DNA of 64,000 nucleotides from Ancistrus triradiatus (Eukaryota; Chordata; Actinopteri; Siluriformes; Loricariidae): positions 62,001 through 126,000 of the forward strand of contig JAJAGP010000774.1 of assembly GCA_025084515.1 (NCBI GenBank), in the 5' to 3' direction. A program made the translations under genes and the position numbers. Below the pieces are notes generated by a model, which was not told the origin of the DNA, searched no databases, and worked only from the letters and a program-made list of their open reading frames with translations. The number at the start of each line of letters is the position of its first letter. The stretch's first letter is position 1. Shown one piece after another: positions 21,346-33,142 of the stretch.

Positions 21346-22313
21346 ATTATACCACAGTTCGTTTCGACCTCGCAATCTGATTGGCTGAGAGATGTTTTTC
21401 CCATGACATTGCTGATAAGGGCACTCTGACCGACACTGTATAAGTATTACTCCGCAGCATACACACGTAACCTAGCAACAATACCTGCCCTAAACAGCAG
21501 CCAAGTTTTAATGAAACAATTAAAAGTGCCAAATTGAAAACTATAATTACTTTATAGAATATATTGGTTTTGAAAACGATTTCAATTTGGAAGATGAAGC
21601 TATTAATGAAAATCTGAGCCAAAGGTTTATCACCTTGGATTTGGAAGCGCTGGAAAAGCCAAATGAAGTCAGTAACTAAACATCCCGGCTCTTAATGGAT
21701 CCACAGCTCGACTGAAGATCAGTTTTAGTCCCATCAACATAAATGATGAATCAGCTTCATCTCTCACAAAGACGTCGTTTGCTGGAGTTAAACTCGGCGT
21801 CTTTCATTAAACATCATCCGCGGCTGATCGGAGCTTCATCTGACAGCTATGCTACCTGTTAAGTCCAGCTCTAACCCACAGAAGCTCCTGGTGCTCCATT
21901 AGTTACATTTCTGACTCATCAGATTAACATTAAGAGCTTCATCATACAAATTTATAATCGCTAATCAAACGGGATCCTAGACTTTGCTTAGAACACCGGG
22001 ATCTCACTCCGATTTGCTTCGGTCGGTACAATGGTGGATCTTAGTAACAGCCTGCCTTATAAACCCCACCCATTTTATTTGATGAATGGATATAAATTAA
22101 AACTTACCAATCAATATATTTGTGTTTATTGTCTGTATAATAAAGTTATTGGTCTTTCTGTTCCTCGACTTTAATGACTGAAGGGCTTAGCCGTGGGGGA
22201 ACGATAGAATGGAACTATTTTACCTCGCGGAAGGCTGATAAACAAATCGCTTTTTCTGTCCTCTTTATCTTAAAATCTAACAATAGATGGTGATAACGGA
22301 ACTGTGGTATAAT
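21346..22313. mobile_element. TIR-bounded DNA element, class uncertain
   Basis: ATTATACCACAGTTC at 21346-21360 is inverted as GGAACTGTGGTATAAT at 22298-22313, enclosing about 970 bp. A 40-codon open stretch at 21570-21683 (IGFENDFNLEDEAINENLSQ) ends at a stop but matches no domain I know. The right end runs into the large hairpin at 22306-22450, which may belong to the same element. Confidence 0.5.
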
Positions 22314-22450
22314 CGTAATAATACACTCGAGGTCATGCTGTAACGTGAGATATTTGCACAGGTGTTCTGATCTTCCTACGACCGCATCACACCTGTGCAA
22401 ATATCTCACGTTAAAGCACGACCTCGAGTGTATTCTTGCTTAATTATACC
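22306..22450. repeat. Near-perfect 145-bp hairpin
   Basis: The left arm 22306-22365 (GGTATAATCGTAATAATACA, CTCGAGGTCATGCTGTAACG, TGAGATATTTGCACAGGTGT) is the reverse complement of the right arm 22389-22450 with only a few mismatches. The loop is about 23 bases. The stem is long enough for a cruciform or an RNA hairpin. Confidence 0.92.
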
Positions 22451-23216
22451 ATGTCACCTATCAAATGTAAACCATTTTAAGATATGCAAAGTAGCTGATT
22501 CCGCTCTGTAAGTACAAGCGGGTATGTGAACTTGAGGTGGGCATCCAGCTGTCCGTGTAGAAGAGGGTTACATGGTGCTGCCGTTGGTTTGGATTTCCAG
22601 AGACTGAGCATTATTCTCTTTGTCTGCTCAAAAAAACTGAAATTATTTTTCACCATTACCATTTTGTACACCCGTCCTTAAAGACCTCTCTCTCCTTCCT
22701 CGTGTGAGCCGTGTCGTGTTCTCATGGGCCTGTGTGTATAAAACAGCTTCTCACTGCTATGTTAAATGTAAATGAGCTCCTGCTCCTTCCATACACTTTG
22801 AACCCTTCTTCAGCAGGTAATTTCTTATCGTTTTTGTGTCTCGATTGGAGGGGAGAAAAAAATAAAAATGGATTGAAGAGCTGAGTGCATTCCCGTGAGT
22901 TTATTTTCCAGCAAACTGTCAAGAGACTGGAGTGTCAATAGCTCTTTCTGCTGAAGTTTTTCCAAACCTGAGAAGAATTTAGATAGGAATAGAGCATGCA
23001 GCAGGCCAAATATCTGCTGTTTTGCAGTTGCTGGAGGTAAAAAAAAAATTACCAGTGGCACCAAGAACTCCTAGCATTTACATAATCCTATAGTCTGTGA
23101 AACATGAAAAAGCATATTGTGCCCATGATGTAGTGTTATATAGCCTAGCATATTGTCTAGCACCAGTTGGGGGGGATCATCCCTCAGCACTGCAACAGTG
23201 ACCTCTTGCCAGCTCT
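22451..23216. other. Non-coding DNA
   Basis: Nothing was recognised. Confidence 0.4.
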
Positions 23217-23305
23217 GAGATGGACTGGCGACCCATCCAGGGAAGGCTTATGCCTTGTGCCCTGTGCTCTCCAGGGATTGGTGCCAGAGCCCCAGTGACT
23301 CCAAG
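23217..23305 (+). repeat. SINE-tail fragment
   Basis: GAGATGGACTGGCGACCCAT, CCAGGGAAGG and CAGGGATTGGTGCCAGAGCC are the usual tail of a fish SINE/LINE repeat. Confidence 0.65.
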
Positions 23306-24507
23306 AAAAGTGGGGATAAATCAAACAAACAAAAGAAAAGTGCACTGTGCCGGTGTTACCAACAAACCCATTAACTTTAGACTTTGGTTTAGAAATGACT
23401 TTTAGGGCTTATATCTTAAGATTTAAAATGAGGACATTACATCAATTAGAGAATGTTGTTTTTTTTTCTCTATTGCTTAGTTAAAAGCTACGGCTGTGAA
23501 GGTAAACCTTACTGCTCTGTCCATTAGCACCAGCAGTTGTGCTGTCATCGCCTGCTTTAAACCTCTCCATGACCTTCAGCAGTGGCAGACACACTCTCGC
23601 TATGTAGACCCATGTGTGATTGTCAAAGCTCATTCCTGTTTTCTCTCTAATAAGAACTGTGTGTTTATTTAGAGCTGGAATCTTGACTTTCTGTTCCCGA
23701 ATGCAGCACCGGTCAGCTGATTGTATCACAGGATTCTGTGATCAGATTACATGTTGGAGGTTTCATAATTACAGCTTTCTCAGATTAATGTAATAAGCGA
23801 GCGACCAGCGGCGGGATCACACAGTCCCTGATCTGCATATGAAGTACAGAGTTCCTCATTGTTGCCAGTGCAAAACGAGCATTTGGTTTAGGTCTCACTA
23901 CATAAAACAAGAGACAGAACTAAATTAATTGTAGATAAAACTAGACGTAGCATGTGGATTCGTTTTTCAGTGACAGCAGACTAATAGTAATAAAGATAAT
24001 GGAATTCAATATTCAGTTTTGCTTCGTAATCTTCGTCTTCCACACCTGGAGCTTTTGGATGATTTTCACAGACTGTTCCAGAACCTAGAGAAGGAAATGG
24101 AAAACCTGTTTACTCAGATTTCAAAACACAAGTCTGTGGGCAGTTCTTGGCTTAGTGAATAAACATGAATGCAGAAATTCATATTTTTCAGAGAAGAGAT
24201 TTGTTCCATAGAGAAGAATTTTAGCTGGTTTGTTTACCATATTCACAGCGCTGTCAGAAGACCGTGGAGAAAATATTGACGTTAGCATACTCCTGCATCC
24301 GGTTACGCCAAAGCTAAGAATATTTATAAGTGTCCATTTGGATTTCTTTGTGTATAGCAATTTACCAACATGCTGATCGAAAATGAATTCTTGAGTAACT
24401 TGTTTGGTTTGATTGTCACTTATGTTGTTTTGGATAAAGATTCAGTGGCTTATCTGCTTAAATATTACCCTTAATCGGTACAGGTATTGGCCATTTACGA
24501 CCCGCAT
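23306..24507. other. Non-coding DNA
   Basis: It has a T-run at 23459-23467. No gene or repeat was recognised. Confidence 0.4.
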
Positions 24508-25790
24508 TATTTTCTATATTTCTGCCATATGACTCTAAAACATCATCAGATTTCTTTTAGTCATAAAGTATATAAAGAGAACCCAGTAAACAAATGAGAC
24601 AAGAATATTATAACGTGGTTATTTATTTATTGAGAAAATGATCCAATATTAACATATTAAAGTGAGTGGCAAAAGTATGTAACCTTGTTTTTAAAGGCTT
24701 TCATATCTTGGTGGTGACCCCCCCCCCCCCCCCCCCCCGATGCAGCATAACTGCAGCTAAACGTTTCCTGTGCTGTTGATCTTCCTGCACACCGGCTTGG
24801 AGGTATTTTCAGAATTCTTGTTCCTCAATGATGTCCAAGCCGTCCAGACCAATGCGCAAATGGGCGCAAACCATGATACTGCCACACCACCCATGTTTTC
24901 ACAGTATGGGATAGGTTCTTATGCTGAATGCATTGTTTTTCCTTTCTTCTTCTCCAAACATAACGGTTTCTTTTAAATCAAAAGTTTCTATTTTGGTTTC
25001 AATCCGTCCCACAAAACTTTCTTCCAATAGCCTTCTGGCTCGGCCACGTGATCTTTAGCAAAACTGGCAGATGAGCCAGCAATGTTCTTTTTTTGGAGGC
25101 ATGGCTTTCTCTTACAGCCCTGCATGCACACCTTGTTGTTCAGTGTTCTTCTGATGGTGACTCATGAAAATTATCATTAGGCCATATGAGAGAGGATCCG
25201 CAGTTTGCTTAGAGTACCCTGGGGGTCCTTTGTGACGCTTGCTCTTGGAGTGAGCTTTGTTGTCGCCCACTCCTGGGTAGAGTAACATGGTCTGGAATTT
25301 CCCTCCATTTGTACACAAGCTGTCCTGACTGTGGATTGCTGGACTCTTAGAGTGGTTTGTGGACTTTTCCAGCCCTGATTAAATCAACACCTTTTTTTTT
25401 CTGAGGTCCCTCAGAAATCCTGGTTGTTTCATGCCATGATACACTTTTCCACAACCATTGTTTTTTGAATACCAAGTTTTGAAAGATCCCTGTTCTTTCA
25501 AATAAAACAGGGTGCCCCCTCACACTCTGATTGATTGAAAACTCTTGACTCTGATTTCAAATTACCTGCTATGCAGATGTTCACAATTACTTTTGCCACT
25601 CACTAATATGTAATATTGGATAATTTTCCTCAATAAATAAATGACCAAGTATAATATTTTTGTCTCATTTGTTTAACTGGGTTCTCTTTATCTACTTTTA
25701 GGACTTGTGTGAAAATCTGATGATGTTTTAGGTCATATTTATGCAGAAATATAGAAAATTCTAAAGGGTTCACAAACTTTCAAGCACCAC
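24508..25790 (-). mobile_element. Degenerate Tc1-like element (family B)
   Basis: The transposase lies on the minus strand. Both long terminal-repeat regions are partly present: TTTTCTATATTTCTGCCATA and CTAAAACATCATCAGATTTC at the left, and AATCTGATGATGTTTTAGGT with ACAAACTTTCAAGCACCAC at the right. The left terminus is lost. Between them, coding text is eroded by many indels (for example CAAAAGTTTCTATTTTGGTT and TCTTTAGCAAAACTGGCAGA in antisense). No usable frame remains. The second copy in the window is only a right end (15091-15392). Confidence 0.85.
24718..24738. repeat. Poly(C) run
   Basis: Twenty-one C in a row inside the Tc1 family B copy, apparently expanded from a short C-run in the element. 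Confidence 0.95.
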
Positions 25791-25803
25791 GGGGGTGGGG
25801 GGG

Positions 25804-25985
25804 GTACTACAAAGGAATACTGCTAAGGAGTACTACTTACAATGGGATAGTCACATACACTTACGAATACCATTTACAGCTTGGTACAACTAAACAAATA
25901 ACTTACACGAAAGAGTCTCTAAATACATCAACCGAGTCAGAAGTCTTTAGTCCAAACGTGAGCACATGACCAGTAAGGTTAGTTA
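25804..25985 (+). repeat. Unclassified repeat W, copy 1
   Basis: AAGGAGTACTACTTACAAT, ACCATTTACAGCTTGGTACA and CATCAACCGAGTCAGAA are shared in order with 44233-44395. In both places W follows within about 40 bases of a Tc1 terminus. No coding capacity was seen. Confidence 0.7.
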
Positions 25986-26071
25986 ATCCAAACGCTGCTA
26001 TTGCGCAAGTGTAAAGGGCGAATTCCCAGCATTTTCTGGTGTATTGTAATAATGAGACAGAAATAATTACA

Positions 26072-26127
26072 TATGGTCAGTATACCATTTCTAAAACAAC
26101 TAATTTAATGGTGGCATGACTTTTTAA
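26072..26127 (+). mobile_element. End fragment of X-type element
   Basis: GGTCAGTATACCATTTCTAA, ACAACTAATTTAATGGTGG and CATGACTTTTT match the X end at 62035-62075. Only the end is present; the + call simply follows the orientation of that copy. Confidence 0.55.
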
Positions 26128-26630
26128 CACCGTTACTAGGCAACAGGGTGCCAAAAACCTACGTACTTTTTTACTGTTTGGCCAGTACAACATAACACAC
26201 AAAGCAGGATTGGTCAGACTCCAAAACGTACATGGTTACACTGTAGTTTCAAATTTGATGAGATGTTTTGAACCTACTTTGACAGACTTCTTAAACTGCC
26301 TGTAGTTAAGGATTGTAGTACAAAGAAACATGTCAGTTCATTTCCCATTCCACGTCTGATACAGATGTCATAGATGGAGATAAGTTTGGAAAAAAAATCG
26401 CTAAAGCATTACTTTAACATGAATAAGACTTTGGCATTTGACAGTAATGCTAATATCTCACTGCTGTCAGACTTTTAACCTTCCATTGTTGGACTTCACA
26501 GGGACGAGGATGGCGTGTGTCAGCCCCTTCTGTCCGTCAGAGTTTCATTTTAATGCGTTTGACAGTAGAGGAGATTTATAGCTGCTCGGGACACGTTTAT
26601 AAAGGTCATTCTCTTGCTTTTTTATTGCAG
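26128..26630. other. Non-coding DNA
   Basis: Nothing was recognised other than the pyrimidine-rich stretch before 26631. Confidence 0.4.
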
Positions 26631-26688
26631 GCTGTCTGTTTCGGGACACATTTTGAGTCATCCGTTGAAAGCGACTGCGTTTCCTGAG
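26631..26688 (+). CDS. Candidate internal exon, gene unknown
   Basis: A strong acceptor (CTTGCTTTTTTATTGCAG) and a good donor (GAG then GTAGGT) bracket 58 nt. Only the frame starting at the second base is open: LSVSGHILSHPLKATAFPE. The other two forward frames contain stops. The length is not a multiple of three, so it would change phase (2 in, 0 out). The peptide is not recognised and there is no supporting neighbour. It may be a chance match to splice consensus. Confidence 0.22.
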
Positions 26689-27187
26689 GTAGGTTTATCT
26701 CCAGATTGTGTGCTTTGGACGTTGAGCTGGATATGAAACGCACTTCCTCTATAATTTAAAAAAAAAGGTTTTCCATTGATAGCTGCAACTTGACCCCTGT
26801 AAAAACACAAAACGTTACTAAATATGTGACTAAAACAGTTGTGATGGAGTGATAATACCATGTTTGAGTTACAGTGAGAGTTGGATTTGTCGGGAGTTTT
26901 CTGTAGCAGCACTCGGTCGCTGTAGCTGCATCCCCATGTCATTCCTATTGATCAGTGCTGCAGGGCAGGCTGTATAGAAAGCACACACAGACCTAATTCT
27001 CATGCCCACAGTAGTAAAATGACCTACAGTTCTACACACATCTGTGTCCTTGTGTGGACAGTGTTGGTTGTTCCTGCTGCAATGAAGCCCTGGCTGGGTT
27101 GAATGTCATCAGTTCTCCTGCAGATTATTGAATGTTGTGCTCGTGGCAGTATTCCGGATGAATTAGGGATGACTCTCTATAACACTC
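26689..27187. other. Non-coding DNA
   Basis: Nothing was recognised. Confidence 0.4.
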
Positions 27188-27340
27188 TAATGAAGGCACT
27201 GGCCTACTAGACGGCAGAATTGAGAGTACAAATTCCAACTTAGCCGGGCTACCTCTGAGCTTTTGAGCAAGACTCTCAACGTTCAACTGCTTAGCTCAGT
27301 TGTAAGTCACTGTGGAGAAAGGTGTTTGCAATATGTGAAC
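27188..27340 (+). mobile_element. tRNA-derived SINE
   Basis: GGCACTGGCCTACTAGACGG, GAGTACAAATTCCAAC, CTTTTGAGCAAGACTCTCAA and CTCAGTTGTAAGTCACTGTG follow the SINE order with decay. Confidence 0.72.
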
Positions 27341-27576
27341 GTGAATTCATATTGATTTCCGAAAACCTCTCAGACTAGGCTTTAATAGCTGCATATCAAA
27401 TGGAGCGCTGTATCAATAAGTAGACCCAGACCTGCTTTAGTAGGCAGGACATTTGGATTATAGGAATTAGCAAGGGTGTAAATTTCCTTTCAGTACTGCA
27501 ACAATGGTAAAATTCTTTAAGCAATTCTTGAGGGGGATGCCAAACGCGTGCTACGAAGTGCTGTTGTATTAATGTA

Positions 27577-27668
27577 ACTATATATATATCTATATATATA
27601 ATATATCTATATATATTATATAATATATATATATATAATATATATAATGTATGTAATGTATGTATGTT
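27577..27668. repeat. Imperfect AT microsatellite
   Basis: Interrupted TA tracts (TATATATATCTATATATA, TAATATATCTATATATATTA), then TGTA units. Confidence 0.95.
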
Positions 27669-29061
27669 ATCATATTTGCAGTTCCATATATTTAGACTAC
27701 AGATTTTAGTATGTTCAACATAGCCATGATGGCCTTCAGAGGCAGACTATATTATGGGTGCAGTTTTTCCTTATTACAATAAGCATGTGATCCCATCACA
27801 AATCTTAACTGAGAATGTCTGTGATGGCTTCATATGAACTTGCGTTGTAGTCATTAAATATTTGTTACTGGTCTAATCTCATTATGTTTCTACATTCACA
27901 CAAGAACATATTTTGACTTTTAAACTTTTTGAGCATTTATGAAAGCCAGAAGAAAACACTTGCAAATAAATAACCACATAAATCAAACCTTATTCTTTAG
28001 AATATTTCGGGACACGTAATATTTGTTTTGGTCATAGTCTTTACAAACAGCTATGGAATGGACAATTAATTGATAGATAATTTCTTAAATTTAACAAGTA
28101 TTAAATAAAGTTTGTGGTCAGGTTTGATGGTAGGCAGTGACCAAACCCATTGTGAGGCATGGGGGGGTTGTAAACCTTTACACAACTTAAAACGATTTTA
28201 ATTTCTGGTCTAATAATAGACTAGTTCAATTCAGTGGCATAATGCTATAACATTATTCAATAATCATATAATTATGTTTTTAACAAGTGGATTATTGAGG
28301 GGGGCAACTCTGTTTTTCCCAGTAATGTGTGGACACTGTCCCATGATTTCCACCCCAGACGTTGGGTTAATTTTATGGAAGGATTTGCAATTTTACAAAG
28401 TTAAACGATGGATTCTCCAGTAAACTGTGAGTTTTAACTGTAGTGCACACAAGCCTGGAAATGATGTTCTAATGTTGTCTCATCATACATATAGTTCTAG
28501 TCCTCCATATTTTATTTGTAGAGTGTTATTTCCGATTATTGCTGTTACCTATAGTTAGTGTTTTTTTTTCTCCCTTCCTTCTGCAAAAATCAATATGGAC
28601 ATCCTTTCTTACTATTGATTTTATAAGTGATGATTACAAATATCATTCCCCATACAGCTCTGTTCAAAAGCATCTGGGGCCATATGCCGGAGTTTATGTA
28701 AAAGTCTATTTAAGATACCTATTCATTTAATGTGTGCATAGTATGCACTTGTAAATTTATATCATTATTGATCGACTACAAAAATGAGCAAAAACTGACG
28801 AGATTCAATTAGATACTGATTCAGGATCATAGCCACCCTTCATACGTACACTGGGACTCGTGGTCCGGTTAGATCTGCTGAGTATGAGGCAGCAGAAACA
28901 GCAGGATGTTGCAGGTAGAGAAACAGTTGGATTCTGTTCTCTTCTGCCGCATTACAGCCAGCGTAACACAGTGGAGTGCTGACGGTGCTGCTCTATTTCC
29001 AGAGGAAAAGGTCAGGAGAGCAGCTTCTGCAGTGTACCATTCTTTTTCCCCTACTGTGCAG
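27669..29061. other. AT-rich non-coding DNA
   Basis: No gene or repeat was recognised. Confidence 0.4.
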
Positions 29062-29400
29062 ACACTATTTGGCCAAAAGTATGTAGACACCCCTTGTACT
29101 ATATCTGGTATTTTACACACTCACTGCTGTGAGGTTCGTAATATGAAGCATACAGGCCTAAAATCTCAGACAGTGCCAGTGCAATGGGATGTACTGAGTA
29201 CCTCGGTGACTCTCAGTATTTCAGTGTCACTTCATCCACTTGCTGCCCTGCCCTCCTAAGACAAAAACCATAAGGAAGTGGATTGCCATCTTTGGTGGAG
29301 AACTTGTGTTGACTTTTTACAAAGACGTGATTGTAACTCCACCAAACGCCTTTCGAGAATAATCGGAATGCCAACAGTGACCTGACTCAGAAGAGAGATG
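29062..29400 (+). mobile_element. Truncated Tc1-like element (family G)
   Basis: ACACTATTTGGCCAAAAGTA followed by TGTAGACACCCC is the characteristic terminus of another fish Tc1-like family. The rest is eroded and no opposite terminus was found. The right border is a guess. Confidence 0.6.
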
Positions 29401-29489
29401 TCTGTTCATCCTCATTTTACAATACAGCATTGTTTTAGAAAGGGATCTAAGCTCTTTGGGCAATATTTAAGGATTTAATTAAATGTAGA

Positions 29490-29670
29490 ACTATAAATAA
29501 AATGGATATACAGAAGCTAAGTGGAATAAAGAAAATACAAGAAGTAAAACTGAATAGAATAAAGTGGAGAATGTAATAAATGCCATAGAATAAAATAAAA
29601 GCAATAATGTAATAAATTAAATAGAAAATCTAAATAAAATGGATCAAAATTAAATGGAGAATATAGGAGA
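29490..29670. repeat. A-rich low-complexity block
   Basis: Irregular ATAAAATGGA and AATAAA-type units without a strict period. Confidence 0.75.
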
Positions 29671-29785
29671 GTCTCTGGGTGTTATTTAATAAAGTATAAA
29701 TGCGGTCACTGAAGGTTCTCGTGTCATCTAGAAAGTAACAATTTTGGTGCCATATAATCTTCAGTTTAATATAATCATGCATATA

Positions 29786-30210
29786 CAGTACTGTGCAAAA
29801 GTCTTAGGACACCATTTAGATTTGTTGTGTTAGCAATGGTATACTGACGATGTATAACATTGCCAACAATTGTAATGTCACTCCACAATAATCTTTTCCT
29901 CTGATCTCCGTTCCAATCTTTGTGAGCTTTAGAATATCTTGGCTTTTTCACCCTGTTATCCTTCCATAAAGATCATTCCTGATCAAGCGTCTTCAGATGT
30001 AGAAGGGTTGACTTGGCATCCCGAAGAAGCTCCCAGATGCTGCTAAAGTGTAAGAGGAGTTCACGCTAAATAATCCCCCACTGTAACCTAGAGAAGCTGG
30101 TTTTCTGGTATTTTTTCATCAGTTTTTCATACTGCTTACAAATTTCCTGTTTTGTCCTGTGCTAAAACAGTGGTATATCTAACCTAATGGTGGCCTAAGA
30201 CTTTTGTATC
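29786..30210 (-). mobile_element. Tc1-like derivative X, copy 2
   Basis: It has a full left terminus after TA: CAGTACTGTGCAAAAGTCTT, then AGGACACCATTTAGATTTG. The right side reads TAATGGTGGCCTAAGACTTT before truncation of the last bases. Internal text (AGAAGGGTTGACTTGGCATC, AAGAAGCTCCCAGATGCTGC) is shared with the other copies and is the antisense of a degenerate transposase piece best seen in copy 3. Confidence 0.85.
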
Positions 30211-31057
30211 TATTTATGTGTATATTTTTGTAATCATTAACAAAGTCTTCAGTTTGCTTTGCGAGTCAGCATGTAGTGAGCGCATCCACCTGCTCCTGTC
30301 AAAAAAGGTGATGTAGCCAGACGCCCGGGTATTACCCAGAATGCCTTGCTCAGCAAGAACCTAGGATAAATCTGCTCCTAATGGACCTCTGCCAACGTCA
30401 TTCTCACCAGAGCCAGATTCTTTAAATGTCAGTGTACGTTACAAAAGACTCTGTATTGGTTTTGCGGGTGTCATTGTATTGGTAGATCGCCCTGTCATTT
30501 GGAAATGATCATGCATCTCCATTGGGGTGTGTTCTTACTGAAGCCTTGTAATATGTTCAATGAGGGATTGCTTTAAGGCACAATGCATTACTGAGCATGA
30601 AGCACTCGCCAATCTGAATCTGCTGCACGAGGATCTCTGCCAACCTCATTCACACCACGACCACTTCCAATCTCATGAAATCTTCCTGATACAGTTCTAC
30701 TGTTAGTTATAGAAACGTTTTACAGTTCCACATGATCTCTGGTTACTTCCCAAATATAGATTTTCTTTGTAGCTAGGTTGGGTGATATGAGGCATATTTT
30801 AGGAAGTAACAACAGAGGGTGGATAATTCATAGGATAATACTAGCTGCTATTGCAAGCATTCATTACAGTCTTCCTAAAATTCATAAACCACTGTTTAAC
30901 CTGTTGGAGGTTTTAATTTGAGTCTCAGCCCTGGTTGAGTGTAAGCATGCATGCTGGTACTGCAGTGGGTTTGTGATCGTTATGTAATTAGGTTATATAA
31001 ACTATAAGAGCTTATTAGGTTCCGGTATGCTTGCGCAGGCTCTGCAGTGCTGCTTTA
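30211..31057. other. Non-coding DNA with a weak internal duplication
   Basis: GGACCTCTGCCAACGTCATT near 30384 is echoed as GGATCTCTGCCAACCTCATT near 30631, with similar flanks. No gene was recognised. Confidence 0.4.
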
Positions 31058-31199
31058 CCGGGGACACGGCGGTTATGTAAAGGACAACAGAAGGTTGAGC
31101 TGTCACTCTCGGGTCCTTAAGCTTAACCCTGAACTGCCTGGATTGGATCCTGTTTCAGTTGTAGGTCACTTTAGATTAAAGCTTCTGTTGAATGTGTAG
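31058..31199 (+). mobile_element. tRNA-derived SINE, decayed
   Basis: ACACGGCGGTTATGTAAAGG, GAGCTGTCACTCTCGGGTCC, TTAACCCTGAACTGC, CAGTTGTAGGTCACTTTAGA and CTTCTGTTGAATGTG match the SINE body and tail. Confidence 0.72.
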
Positions 31200-31297
31200 G
31201 ACTGAGACCGGATTCAGTGTCTTAAGAAAGAAAGTCGTTTTAATTGTGCGTTTTTTTCCTTACTTTATTCCTCATTCTTTCATAACTTCATTCAAGC

Positions 31298-31580
31298 TAA
31301 GGGTGGATATGACTATTTTATCGTACCATGATAGATTTTGCTTTTCTGAGCATAAGAACACTGACCGACGGCATGTTTCATTATAAACAGTGTAATTAAT
31401 CCTGATTAATTAGATCAAGTGCAGCACATTTTGAATATAAAGCATGGGATAATATTTGAGTAGTAGTATTTAAGAATCTTTTTTGCTATTGAACCATTTT
31501 GTCTGTATCGTGATAAATATCGCACATCGTGAAAATGTCTTTAATATTGTGAAATATTTTTACCACATCGCCCATCCCTA
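31298..31580 (-). mobile_element. hAT-like MITE H, copy 1
   Basis: TAAGGGTGGATATGACTATT at the left and CACATCGCCCATCCCTA at the right form degenerate inverted ends. The interior (GTGATAAATATCGCACATCG, CATTTTGAATATAAAGCA) is shared in inverted orientation with 37441-37759. The minus call is relative to copy 2. Confidence 0.75.
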
Positions 31581-31591
31581 AGGCTGTCAGG

Positions 31592-31786
31592 CTATCGTAA
31601 GATTAAAATACATTTAAGAACAAAATGTTTAAGAATACCACTTGTTCTTAAAAATGTGTTATTCTTCAAGTAACGTCTTAAGAATGAGCTTATTGTTTCC
31701 TAACTCTTTTCTTAAGAACAATTCTAAGAACAAGTAGTATTCCTGACAACATTTTGTTCTTAAATATTTTCTTAACCTTACGATAG
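31592..31786. mobile_element. Palindromic MITE
   Basis: CTATCGTAAGATTAAAATAC at the left is inverted as TTTTCTTAACCTTACGATAG at the right. Inner arms TTAAGAACAAAATGTTTAAG and GACAACATTTTGTTCTTAA also pair, as do GAATACCACTTGTTCTTA and AAGAACAAGTAGTATTC. The arms are nearly 80 bp each. It lies 11 bp from MITE H. Confidence 0.88.
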
Positions 31787-33142
31787 ACTCACTCTTGACT
31801 GTAAGAGCTGACAAGTTCAGCATCTAAATGTACTTTTTGCCAAGGCTGGTCTTTTGCTTATTGCCATCACTTCACAATTATCGTATTTTCCACCATCTCC
31901 TGTTTCTTGTTTGCGTTTGGTTTGATGTTTTTGCTCCATTGTTCTGCCCTCTGAGCGGATTCAACTAAATAACAGAAATAACGAAATACAAATTCAGAAT
32001 GTGCCTTGCAGCATATATTGTAAGCTGTAAAATACAATATAGCCTATGTAAGAAAACAAAGATGATTTCCTTAAGAGCATCTTACATTCTTATGACCTTC
32101 TTAGTGTTTGTTGAAAGAACCTTTGCAAGTTTTTTTATTTAAGAAAGCTTTTGAGAGTCTGGACGACTAATCAGGAGATTGTGAGTGTAAATTATACCAT
32201 AAAATGCCAACACGGTGTAACTGGAAAGTGGTTGCTACAGTTATCCCCAGGTTTATTCCAGGTACTCCAGCTTCCTCCCACATGCCAGAGTCATGCACTA
32301 GGTTAAAGTGGTTGCTCTCAGTTGGAGTGTGAATTAACAAACAAATGGAGATATCCAGACCAGTGACCTTAATGTTTGTCTGAGCAGCGAAAGCATCAAC
32401 ATGACTGAATAGACTAGGGGTTCATTGTTTATGCAAAGATATCCGGAGAAATGTAGGAGATGCGTTATAGCAGGAATAGGTTGATGTTTTAGGTCATAAA
32501 TTATTTCAATTTATCTATGATCTGCATTAGCAGAGAGACTGAGAGAGCTGTCTTACTAAACACACTTTACTACTTGCACTGAAAACTCTGATATGGCATC
32601 CCAAGGTGTTTTAACAACCAGACCGTAGTCCGTTTGCTGGTCTTAACTTGTGTTTTTCACCTTTATTTGGCAGCATAGCAATCATCGGTTATATGGGACT
32701 CTGAATTTCAAACAGCAGAGAAAAACAAACAAACAAAAAAATCAAGCAATCAGTTCAGTTCTCTGAAAGAAAGCCCCCTAAAGAGTATGCTGAAAGCCAG
32801 ATAGCATAAGAACTGCACGTGGGTAATAAAGGCACTTGATTGATCACGGTTGCTGTGACATTTTACCTGGACATGGAACTGATGTGCAACAGAAACAACT
32901 TCTGTAAATAGTTGATTCTCGCCCATGACCCTGTAAAGGATTAAGCCGATAAGAAACGGAATGAATGAATGAATTGTACATTTTGAAATGGTTTCATGTT
33001 CTTTCAGTGTTATTTCTACTCTGTCGTGGATTTTATCAGTAGAGAAATTAGGTTGGTCGTTGGGTTTCAGTTGCAAATGGTCTTAAAAATTAACGTGTAA
33101 GAAAAGATTCATATCATGGATTATGATCTAAGGTTAAAAATT
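31787..33142. other. Non-coding DNA with decayed repeats
   Basis: It contains the SINE-like piece at 32150-32330 and a CCCATGACCCTGTAAAGGAT tail with AATGAATGAATGAAT near 32976, a typical SINE-tail end. No gene was recognised. Confidence 0.4.
32150..32330 (+). mobile_element. Decayed SINE, possibly two fused
   Basis: AGTCTGGACGACTAATCAGG and AGATTGTGAGTG recall the main SINE head. TACTCCAGCTTCCTCCCACA and TGCCAGAGTCATGCACTAGG recall the other SINE (compare 52350-52385). Confidence 0.55.
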
